35,000 bases of DNA. Origin: a bacterium (GTDB taxonomy: Bacteria; Fidelibacterota; Marinisomatia; Marinisomatales; TCS55). Every line of letters starts with the position of its first letter. Positions within the stretch are counted from its first letter, which is position 1. The notes beneath the pieces are model-generated. The model did not search any database. It saw only the letters and a program-made list of their open reading frames with translations, and was not told the origin of the DNA. This document shows positions 24,701 through 27,452 of the stretch, one piece after another. The stretch is taken from the NCBI GenBank assembly GCA_004321715.1, contig SGYN01000016.1, positions 1 through 35,000 of the forward strand. The letters are read 5' to 3'. A program made the translations under genes and the position numbers.

Positions 24701-27452
24701 CCACAGGAGTACACTGATCATTTGCTGTAAATATCTGAAGTTTGGTGTCATAATTACTATAAGCTGCACAAGTAGTTATACTTATTGTAGTGGCTTCCGA
24801 TAGATTTAACGTATACGCAATATCCGAGCCATCACTGCCACTCACATCCCAATTATTCGGTTGACCTGCGTTAGAATATTGTGCACTAAATGGTAGACTA
24901 CTTATTAAAAAGTCACCACAACCAATTGTACCAGTAGTCACATCCACTGTATCATCAAATGTAATGGAAACATTGATCGTATCCCCCGCTCCATAGGTAC
25001 TATCTCTATTTGTAGAGGTAACGCTGGTAACTATTGGCGCATTCGTATCAATCACCAAATCTTTATTAGCGCCTAACGAACTTGCTGCTCCTGGCGCAGG
25101 GAGAACTAACGATGCATTATTATTATTTCCCCGTGCATCTTTAATGGTACCTCCATCTAGGGAAAGAGCACTGGAACTTTGATAATTTAAATCTGCAGTA
25201 GCATGACCAGCTGCAACAGTATATGTAAACAATAATTGTCCTGTTCCATTACCACTAATATAACTTAAAACAGCATCCGTATCTCCAGTCTCCAAAGTCA
25301 ATTGCGGACTACCTGTAACCAAAACCTGATCACTATAATTAACAAAAATAGGGATTTCCGCACCAATACCGTAGGAACCATTATCTTGGCTTGATGTTAC
25401 GGATGTTACCTGTGGCGCATTTCTTCCTGCGCTATTTTGATACCAGGCAATTTTATCATCATTAACAGATGCAGAAACTATATCCATATCCCCGTCCCCA
25501 TCCATATCTGCTGCAAAAACACTTCTTGCTTCATCAGCATTAGTAACAATATCTGTTGCTGTCCAGGAAGGGTTCGCTGCACCATCGTTTTCATACCAGG
25601 CAATAGCATCATCTATTCCTGACGCAGAAACTATATCCATATCCCCGTCCCCATCCATATCTGCTGCAAAAACAGACATAGCGCCATCGGCGCTAGTAGC
25701 AATATCTACAGCTGTCCAGGAAGGGTTCGCTGCACCATCGTTTTCATACCAGGCAATAGCATCATCATTTTTCGAAGCAGAAACAATATCCATATCCCCA
25801 TCCCCATCCATATCTGCCGCAAAAACAGAACGAGCGCCATCGGCGCTAGTGGCAATATCTGTTGCTGTCCAGGAAGGATTGGCAGCACCATCATTTTCAT
25901 ACCAGGCAATAGCATCATCATTATAGGATGCAGAAACTATATCCATATCCCCGTCCCCATCCATATCCGCTACAAAAACTGACATTGCATTATCAGCACT
26001 CGTAGCAATATCAGCAGCCGTCCAGGATGGATCTGCAGCACCATTATTTTCATACCAAGAAATGGCATCATCTGCGCCTGAGGCAGAGACAATATCCATA
26101 TCGCCATCATTATCCATGTCTGCTACATATATAGCATTAGCACCATCGGCACTTGTTGCAATATCACTAACTGTCCAAGATGGATTTACTGCACCATTAT
26201 TTTCGTACCAAGCAATGGCATCATCTTCTTGTGATGCGGAGACAATATCCATATCCCCATCATTGTCGAGATCTGCTGCAAAGACTGATCGCGCACCATC
26301 CGCAGATGTAGAAACAGTACTAGCAACAAATGATGCGGTTGCTAAACCAGAAGTCTCATTTGTATATACAATTACTTGATCATCATTCAATGCTGTTGCA
26401 ATAATATCCGTATCTCCATCATTATCCATATCCCCAGCGTATACGGATCGGGTACCATTTACAGCAGTTCCTATAACGTATGCTGCAAAAGTTTGACTAC
26501 CATTATTTTCATACAATGTGATTTCATGATCATATAAGGAAGCGGATAAGACATCTACATCCCCATCCTGATCAAAGTCTAAGGCATACAAATCAAATGC
26601 TCCATCTGCTGTAGTCGAAATCGTTCGAGCAGTGAAGCCTTGTGATCCATTATTTTCGTACCAAGCAATCTTATCATCATAGGATGAAGATGAAAGAACA
26701 TCTATATCGCCATCACTATCCACATCAATTGCAAACACAGTATTTGCTCCATTAGCCCCTGTAGTAATGGTTCGCGTCGTAAAAATTTCGGATCCATTGT
26801 TTTCATACCAGGCAACTTCATCATCATTAATAGAAGCAGATAAAATGTCCATATCGCCATCGCTATCTACATCTTCCACATAAACAGAAGCTGCTCCATC
26901 TGCAGCTGTTGTAACCGTATGACTCGTAAAACTTTCCGACCCATTATTTTCAAACCAAACAACCTGATCACTACTGTAAGCGGCACCAACAACATCCATA
27001 TCTCCGTCCAAATCAATGTCTGCAGCATATACATCATACGCATAAGACATAGAAGTAGAAATTGTGTGTGCAGTAAATGATTCGGATCCGTTGTTTTCAT
27101 ACCAGGCAATTTTGGCTTCATAATAATTGGCACTTAATATATCCATATCACCATCAGAATCAATATCCTCAGCATATACTGCAATGGCGCCATTGGCTGA
27201 GGCAGTAATCACATGCCCTGTATATCCAGTTGCAGTATTTTCATACCAGGCAACGGTATCATCGTATAATGATGCACGAATAATATCTAAATCGCCATCC
27301 CCATCTACATCCGCAACATGAACGCCCCATGCGCCATCCGCTAAAGAAGAGACAATACTTTCAGTAAAAGCTGGAATTGCAAAAAGATTAGCTGTAAAAA
27401 TCCCTACAAGTAAAAAACCAGCAATACTATTATGTAAGAAGCCTCTTACCAT
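7779..27452 (-). CDS. Giant multidomain T9SS-secreted putative adhesin (6,557 residues)
   Basis: One uninterrupted frame of 19.7 kb. Order of parts (approximate residues): signal peptide 1-27; 13 FG-GAP/VCBS-type repeats with DxDxDGD calcium loops 28-672; Ig-like array A 675-3222, with two cysteine-containing inserts and two LamG-like inserts; FN3 plus LamG 3224-3540; Ig-like array B 3542-4665; FN3 plus LamG plus FN3 4666-5069; parallel beta-helix 5071-5454; cadherin-like domains 5455-5906; further beta-rich and SbsA-like Ig segments; dockerin-like segment about 6246-6300; cohesin-like segment about 6329-6459; T9SS type A sorting domain 6460-6557. Such combinations are typical of giant surface adhesins of aquatic FCB bacteria; ligand is unknown, though LamG domains suggest glycans. 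The start overlaps the cohesin lipoprotein stop by 7 bases, implying coupled translation. No catalytic domain was recognised. Adhesin function is inference from architecture. Confidence 0.93.
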   Translation of the reverse strand: MVRGFLHNSIAGFLLVGIFTANLFAIPAFTESIVSSLADGAWGVHVADVDGDGDLDIIRASLYDDTVAWYENTATGYTGHVITASANGAIAVYAEDIDSDGDMDILSANYYEAKIAWYENNGSESFTAHTISTSMSYAYDVYAADIDLDGDMDVVGAAYSSDQVVWFENNGSESFTSHTVTTAADGAASVYVEDVDSDGDMDILSASINDDEVAWYENNGSEIFTTRTITTGANGANTVFAIDVDSDGDIDVLSSSSYDDKIAWYENNGSQGFTARTISTTADGAFDLYALDFDQDGDVDVLSASLYDHEITLYENNGSQTFAAYVIGTAVNGTRSVYAGDMDNDGDTDIIATALNDDQVIVYTNETSGLATASFVASTVSTSADGARSVFAADLDNDGDMDIVSASQEDDAIAWYENNGAVNPSWTVSDIATSADGANAIYVADMDNDGDMDIVSASGADDAISWYENNGAADPSWTAADIATSADNAMSVFVADMDGDGDMDIVSASYNDDAIAWYENDGAANPSWTATDIATSADGARSVFAADMDGDGDMDIVSASKNDDAIAWYENDGAANPSWTAVDIATSADGAMSVFAADMDGDGDMDIVSASGIDDAIAWYENDGAANPSWTATDIVTNADEARSVFAADMDGDGDMDIVSASVNDDKIAWYQNSAGRNAPQVTSVTSSQDNGSYGIGAEIPIFVNYSDQVLVTGSPQLTLETGDTDAVLSYISGNGTGQLLFTYTVAAGHATADLNYQSSSALSLDGGTIKDARGNNNNASLVLPAPGAASSLGANKDLVIDTNAPIVTSVTSTNRDSTYGAGDTINVSITFDDTVDVTTGTIGCGDFLISSLPFSAQYSNAGQPNNWDVSGSDGSDIAYTLNLSEATTISITTCAAYSNYDTKLQIFTANDQCTPVATSYYNDDYSCSYSGLRASLPSSQLEAGQYYVVVDGYSGATGNYQIDISVVSGRNSAEQNTTDMNLPGMDDYPRFTNTVGYDSEYEITKLRADGYMSWEVDEFLNNNDIDPIFTLRSGGTGTPKITLETGAGDSAAYYISGHGTNIISFQYIVATGDSSSDLDYVSVDALDVNSGTIRDASGNDAILTLPIPGAAGSLSANKALVVDGFGPLVSSVSSTIADSVYNVGSVIPIAISFNENVVVIGNPQLTMETGASDAIASYASGSGSNTITFNYTTAAGENSADLDYQDSTALILNGGTITDAYGNAANLILPAPGAEGSLGANKEIIVDGGAPVVNNITSTSLDGTYNLGDIIPITVAFSEALTVTGTPQLEINTGGTSLSFDGNGDYVRMTGFNPSITDFTLSLWVKSNSYSSSNKNIFQQMDASGTGRSIVYVRSSSNQFATFLGGGERLSGVVSEVNRWYNVVLVHNNSANTITWFINGVQANTNNSNVETTVGDFLLGVHKAFSSSSYFNGLIDEIAIWDSQLDSTEIIDLYNSGSSISAAVSSGNYTSSSDLIRYYTMDEGLGNIIFDHSSVGVNGTLYNGTWGSSPLRGDVVDYSSGSGTSSLTFDYTVSNGHYSTDLDYTRSQALFLNGGTIKEASGNDAVLTMPIPGTVGSLGYSKAIHVDGVVPVVTSVTSTANNEAYSLDEDISITISFDDLVTVTGVPQLTLETGSSDATADYSSGTGTHLLTFIYTVSTGDTSSDLSYTGTNALSLNSGTMRDASGNNVNLTLPTPGDSLSLSGSKAIIIDGVSPSVINVTSSMENTFYNVGDTLDISVQFDENMTVGTASLGCGDFLITSLPYTHSHFNTGQGNNWDVSGSDNEDVAYTLHLSEPTTISVTTCNSATNYDTKLQIFTANGQCVGTSAGYYNDDYSCSYNNLYATLPSSQLSAGTYYIVVDGYSTRNGNYTVSVEDISSRATAEASDYDSQYEIDKLIDDGYQQWEIRDMIADQNVDEPIYSFSRTGTGIPQLTLETGVIDAIATYDSGDGNTFLSFRYVVGMDQNSNDLDYASTTALGLNGGTITDAAGNPATLTLPTPGGIGSLGANKDIVIDGGVPQVTSVTSSVSNGNYITGDLIPIDVVFTENVTVSDTPQIQLSTGGFALDLDGSDDYAFIPNHSSLQFGANDYSISVWFNIDAIGATRQIFCKRGGPGNYEIQVNSAGRLSAWAPTGFSGSTTLTANTWYNVILTRVNGTAYLYLNGVLEASRSSSGTQSSSNGLSIGRDSYGGERFNGDIDEFAIWNTGLSAQEALTLYNTNASLDLTSNSSSYTSSSNLVMYLRLNEGSGNTSVDATGNGHDATLNNGATWAVSQLGGTVVNYSLGSGTDTLTFNYTVLDGNFSIDLDYTNTNALILNGGIIRDNGGNNAILTLPIPGSLGSLSANKNIVVDGSVPGVTDISSSNADGVYIVGDTLVIGITFSDIINVTGVPQLSLNLGNVNGSAGYISGAGTRILNFQYIISIGQASSDLDYDSTTSLTLNNGTINDQSGNRAVLILPEPGSSGSLADAKSLQIDGVVPIIDSVSTYAINGIYSTGDSMDISVSFNENVLVTGTPQLSLETGATDVLVNYRSGSGSPTLMFRYMVGLGNSSNDLDYMDTTALSLNGGFIRDESGNNAILTLTPPGSPGSLSANKSLVIDGAAPVVSAVTSSTLDSAYIVGDTVAIDVVFSEVVTVSGTPTLTLETGQNDAVLYYNTGSGTSTLGFQYIVEFGHFSSDLNYIDSSAFSLNGGTIRDAARNNAQLLLPEADSTNSLAGNKALVIDGIIPIINSVSSNVTDSLYKLGDTLGITIMFNEVVHVVGSPQISLETGNLDAVVNYTRGSGTSILTFLYTVSAGEVASDLDYVGTIALGLNGGSIKDAAGNNVIMTLPAPGANGSLSNNKTLVIDGIVPTVFSVSSTSVDSVYKIGDTIPILITFSETVLVDTLSGKPRITLETGTQDTYVEYHNGSGTAVLSFSYTVASGNISNDLGYLSDSALVFNSGTIIDSAGSLADLSLAAPGAAGSLAANKNLFIDGLAPSVTSISSNEIDTTYSISDTLGITVTFSEAITVSGIPQLTVETGDSDALANYISGTGTNVLTFQFIVANGYTSVDLDIVSSSALSLNSGSIVDAVGNTAILSLPNPGDAGSLGYNKSIILDANPPSISLAMSDNANGSYKMGDTLDISVVFNEEIIVVGVPQLTLETGATDAAVNYLSGSGSTTLIFRYIIASGHVNADLSYISTSALGLNNGSIKDVAGNSAVLTLPTPGVSNSLSSNMNLNVEGVLPAIPSGLIATPGHEQTRLDWTANSDQDLASYKVYGGSSSNPTTLLATISTGTETYTQTGLTNGSIYYYRIAAVDNIGNNSNTTSDVSSLSHNLDVASSLNFDGTDDFASGTNSDDFDITDELTVSAWIKADVLKNATILNRMPDSGSNGYRLSVRSNGEIWALAGSGESNAKASTAANYYSAGTNYFVSGVYKDGQYVKLYINGNLIESVTTDIEFSTDLGLEIARWVNSSDDEYFDGNIDEIGVWNKALTQEELLQLYSGGGSTDLRSNNGNYSSSSNLKGYWRFSESTGFTLYDVSTKGQHASFSGAVWNTSVIDVARPIVTSVSATADDGIYGIGDTLLINVGFNEAVTVTGTPQLTIETGDNDAALNYISGTGTGTLNFQYIISSGHTNFDLDYVSNSSLELNNGSIKDAATNNAILTLPDPDSTGSLANTKDIIVDGIPASVLSVSSTSDNSAYKIGDDVIITVQFNEAVTVTGVPQLTLETGTNDGVASYSIGSGTNTLSFIYTIIAGHENSDLEYNSSTAFSLNNSVIQDLAGNNVSLTLPTVGETGSLATNKDIVIDGVFAMVDSVSAITANGYFKAGDTLNITVHFDENVNVTAIPQLALETGSNDATIYYTSGSGTSILTFQYIADEGHLNTDLGYVNTLSLSLNNGLIRDIAGNNATLTLAEPGASGSLSGNRALVVDAVSPSVVSVSSSQLNGMYNIGDTLEIAINFSEVVTVDTSNGFPQIALETGAQNSVVDYSRGSGTNILLFDYIVVRDHVSDDLDYISTSAFALNDGVISDLSGNSAVLTLPAPSASGSLSANKNLVIDGIIPTIISSISTNLLDGTYKIGDTLGIAVNFSENVAVTGVPQLTMETGTSDGIADYASGNNTSTIIFNYIVTQGHFTNDLDYASASALSLNSGSILDLAGNNANLNLPVPGTASSFSASKAIVIDGIVPSITSVSSPDDNGTLTFGTTVGITVTFDEVVSITGTPQLLIETGDNDATLDYSSGSGSPTITFNYTVAASHLSSDLGYISSSSLTLNGGSIRDVAGNNAGLILADPDSTGSLSTNKNFIVDGIVPVMTSVTSSLPDGNYMVGDTIPVVIVFDDNVHVIGSPQVSLVTYSNNENTIVDYSSGSGSSFITFNYVVGLGHQSNNLDYSNTTALSLNGGSIRDVSGNNASLTLIPPGSDGSLSANKSLVVDGGAPVVESVTSSSGNSTYIVGDTIITNITFSEPVIVTGVPTLSLETGDNDAISNYTSGSGTSIINFSYIISEGHYSGDLGYVDQNALELNQGSINDAAGNNMVLLLPEPDSTGSLSSNKDLIIDGILPFVNSVSSLDSNGTYIFGDTIYISIDFSEQVNITGSPQLILETGSNDVSIPYLSGTGSTALVFRYIIESGHSSLDLGYQTDSSLVLNGGSINDFAGNRSLLNLPEIGSIFSISGSSDIYVDGDVPNAPDNLIATPGLGKVDLTWVENTETDLAYYKVYADTVSNPSTYIGDGFIGLQKFSHNNITDGSIWHYRISAVDLAGNESEKTSAVFAMPHDPVNEQCLSFDGDDDYIDTPLASNLLPLTISVLFKPDVNSGEQSIVDSDIGGRYGQSIILGYQDQDNSVDVQYHNGFYDSPFTYSPDKWYHAVAVYDTGIALLYMNGELVGSETFTQATPDGSNFRIGRHNSGDPQWYDGKIDEVIIWNDTLSLNEIQAINSNPLNINLNENSDQYQSSSSLLGYWKFGESSGRTIYDISGNGNHATINGATWDSEAVDMVPPEMPENLVTDPGNRQITLSWNKNQEEDLYQYLVYGGMEQFPSNIIARNSNPNDTTVVIDSLQNGTTYYYRISAIDYSGLESQKTLDVFSTPSPQKYEINQNGAGDFISIQSAINQSFDDDTLIVFSGTYNENIDLLGKALIVASEYYISGDTSQISSTIIDGQSNGSVVTISNVDDSQIKLVGLTIQNGYSQYGGAVYSINSNLFLESLIILNNNSTENGGGLYLNGGNPNLSSITFSNNAAAAYGGAIYMQNNSSAILNKLTIDNNSAENGAGIAMSSSNPTMTNLVLSNNSADSTGGAIALYSNSNPGLYNIVIHNNYAGQYGGAIYSTNSNVTIGNSTIVDNQSEFHGGALNLSDGSNVEAINSIIYNNVPDQMYISDINDLLNISHSNIEGGLYGINYSHETSSSSESLVSWDSSNIDINPLFNNINNNDYRLSDYSMSIGVGDISTSFSVDINAVNRPAPLGTAPDLGAYENLRSVPDVWLTLANDQFFMNEDSDLLFNPVSNDSIVNFHLVNLAILDSAKHGSVAIISDSTITYQPNENYFGKDTIVYAFDNVERRDSAITVITIYMLDDDPPVITSSSTSFAVEDQTYNYSYEGYDPDMSTNRWEILNEPEWLVMSNDSIYGTPLEGDLDTSFLLIYYDSYFSDTLDVGIYVTTVNDPPEIKSPDSIIVDESDYYVYHASAEDPEDSTLIWTFNNLPSWMNTTGDSTFGSPNEGAQDTSFQIIVSDGEYLDTVLVFVEVIPYNDLPVITSSDSLLAIEDEFVSFNFAGYDPEGLPISWAVDHLPSWLSMEGDDVSGTPIEGDLDTIFTLYASDGLLNDSLEINVYVNPVNDLPTITSHVVDTAFVDEYFVYYPSAIDPEDSTLIWELYDGPPWMTLVGDSIYGMVSRGSDDTFFTIIVSDGELTDTMLVNLEVIDINYPPEITFMPLQGEYHNNINLSLYLYDFDDDELDYQISYTTDGIQWNDATTVEQSGDIGLDTMSIIWYSMADLDESFHPNVQLKILAYDLQSDSLQTPEDTSSIYISDVFTIDNYIGSVAGVMSLTQDEYYGDIRLTYSIADSTNDHYAIILRYSVNNGNSWNLATLQDSLYNIGSLEYSDTLIWNSDEDLFNLDTSLLLQLSISDEWQSSSSELISIHFDNQVLPLLTEISPDTGEYIYWYDRIILTFTGQMNLDSYSNGIILQSNQRGFLDYTAQFIQDGEVAHLTIYPEESYYADEQIQVFINQQLRDIWDNPFDGNNNGDPDGSYDHDSLSFSINILGDYDRSGLVNFEDLVSFQQYWWSDTTVHSHEVGPALGEPPYMQLHPDTLMNFEDLMVFIQMWNWSNGFENDGAQLTRNMIYDKYNASLSVGYPDKKIGQENDYIFLNLNLDSIQSIGSIGIEFSYDPEIIQFINHSSRLDQSWTSLFYHDSINHRMIFQVADLNKEQRVQPINKQFKFAFKRLMDADTEIEWMIDMRNRLGQITQIFTQSYQFNTIAPLPEEYALHQNYPNPFNPTTTIRYDLPEDSNVRISIYNLLGQEVKLLTNKFEAAGYRTIRWHGKDKFNQDVSAGIYFLLMETNTFTSTRKLILLK
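9735..11090 (-). other. Cadherin-like domain string
   Basis: One linker domain with NEDSDLLFNPVSND and ITYQPNENYFGKDTIVYAF (cadherin-5/VCBS-like), then four dystroglycan-type cadherin-like domains of about 87 residues. Each has PxITS, a DPE/DPD loop, LPSWL-type strands, GTPxEGDxDT and an xVNDxP junction, typical of calcium-stiffened stalks. Confidence 0.82.
11090..12245 (-). other. Parallel beta-helix domain of the giant protein
   Basis: Begins YEINQNGAGDFISIQSAINQ, the usual opening of right-handed beta-helices (DUF1565/pectate-lyase-like), and continues with short coils such as NGGGLYLNGGNPNLSSITFS, YGGAIYMQNNSSAIL and GGALNLSDGS. It ends in NRPAPLGTAPDLGAYE, a common C-terminal cap. No pectate lyase catalytic residues were recognised. 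Confidence 0.85.
12245..13457 (-). other. FN3 - LamG - FN3 block
   Basis: FN3 (APDNLIATPG, VDLTWVENTETDLAYYKVYA, WHYRISAVDLAGN), LamG-like domain (CLSFDGDDDYIDTPL, ISVLFKPDV, YDGKIDEVIIWNDTLSLNE, GYWKFGESSG), then a second FN3 (MPENLVTDPG, ITLSWNKNQEEDLYQYLVYG, YYYRISAIDYSG). Confidence 0.85.
13457..16830 (-). repeat. Ig-like repeat array B (9 domains)
   Basis: Nine further Ig-like repeats of the array A type, uninterrupted by inserts. Equivalent positions at 14579, 14951 and 15326 give spacings of 372 and 375 bp. Confidence 0.88.
16830..17785 (-). other. Fibronectin III plus LamG-like domain between the Ig arrays
   Basis: FN3-type segment (IPSGLIATPG, RLDWTANSDQDLASYKVYGG, YYYRIAAVDNIGN) followed by a free-standing LamG-like domain (SLNFDGTDDFASG, LTVSAWIKA, FDGNIDEIGVWNKALTQEE, GYWRFSESTG). 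Unlike the inserts in array A, it sits between complete Ig repeats. Confidence 0.85.
20610..21270 (-). other. LamG-like insert 2 in Ig repeat 7
   Basis: Placed at the same point as insert 1 (between PQIQLSTGG and VVNYSLGSGT), with ALDLDGSDDYAFI, YSISVWFNI, WYNVILTRV, NGDIDEFAIWNTGLSAQE and YLRLNEGSGN. Clearly related to LamG insert 1. Confidence 0.85.
21665..22215 (-). other. Cysteine-containing pre-peptidase-like insert 2 in Ig repeat 6
   Basis: Same insertion point and layout as insert 1: GCGDFLITSLPY, WDVSGSDNEDVAYTLHLSE, YDTKLQIF, YYNDDYSCSY, YYIVVDGYS, then YEIDKLIDDGYQQWEI before the Ig repeat resumes at GIPQLTLETG. Also four cysteines at equivalent places. Confidence 0.75.
22905..23575 (-). 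other. LamG-like insert 1 in Ig repeat 4
   Basis: Between PQLEINTGG and VVDYSSGSGT the Ig repeat contains about 220 residues of a concanavalin-like jelly roll: SLSFDGNGDYVRM, FTLSLWVKS, WYNVVLVHN, NGLIDEIAIWDSQLDSTEI and a trailing YYTMDEGLGN segment. Typical of LamG-type carbohydrate-binding domains in marine FCB proteins. Confidence 0.85.
24345..24945 (-). other. Cysteine-containing pre-peptidase-like insert 1 in Ig repeat 2
   Basis: The Ig repeat is interrupted after its first strands by about 200 residues starting GCGDFLISSLP and containing WDVSGSDGSDIAYTLNLSE, YDTKLQIF and YYVVVDGYSG. This is the pattern of bacterial pre-peptidase C-terminal (PPC)-like beta-sandwiches. It ends in an EYEITKLRADGYMSWEV segment before the Ig repeat resumes at GTPKITLETG. 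It holds four cysteines. Confidence 0.75.
25437..26330 (-). repeat. 153-bp tandem DNA repeats encoding propeller repeats 8-13
   Basis: TCCATATCTGCTGCAAAAAC occurs at 25501 and again at 25654, a 153-bp (51-codon) period, with further copies at the same spacing towards 26260. The three or four lowest-coordinate units are nearly identical in DNA and the higher ones increasingly diverged, so the 3' part of the set looks recently copied or homogenised. Confidence 0.88.
25437..27372 (-). other. FG-GAP/VCBS-type beta-propeller region of the giant protein
   Basis: Thirteen repeats of 49-53 residues, each with a calcium-binding loop such as DVDGDGDLD or DMDGDGDMD, then ASxxDDxIAWYEN. Repeats 1-7 end in ENNGSxxFT-type segments and repeats 8-13 in ENxGAANPSWT-type segments, so the region splits into a 7-repeat and a 6-repeat set. 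This fits two adjacent beta-propellers, like integrin alpha-type folds, that would need calcium. Confidence 0.85.

Larger units (their letters stand above)
17785..25430 (-). repeat. Ig-like repeat array A (14 domains)
   Basis: Fourteen beta-sandwich repeats of about 124-125 residues (372-375 bp), each reading roughly: PxVTSVTSS, YxxGDTI, VTFSE, VTGxPQLTLETG, YxSGSGTxxLTF, SSDLDY, ALxLNGGTIxDAAGN, LTLPxPG, GSLSANKxxVIDG. They resemble bacterial Ig-like domains of large adhesins. Repeats 2 and 6 carry one kind of insert and repeats 4 and 7 another (separate entries). DNA similarity between repeats is moderate, so the array is old compared with the 153-bp units. Confidence 0.88.

Noticed and set aside
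25706-25921. Minus-strand open frames in another phase (25706-25921 and 26867-27133)
   Set aside because: Shifted-frame reading of the 153-bp and related repeats, giving Met/Leu-rich sequence; the main frame is continuous through both places.
25437-26330. Regular direct repeats as a possible CRISPR array
   Set aside because: Units are 153 bp, in frame, with no short repeat and unique spacer structure, and they encode a known protein repeat. The same applies to the 213-bp repeats at 1-544.
26062-26379. Open frames on the plus strand throughout the giant gene (for example 26062-26379, 16306-16584, 17266-17574)
   Set aside because: They run antisense to the repeat-rich minus-strand gene, recur at the repeat period, and encode low-complexity sequence with no recognisable domain.
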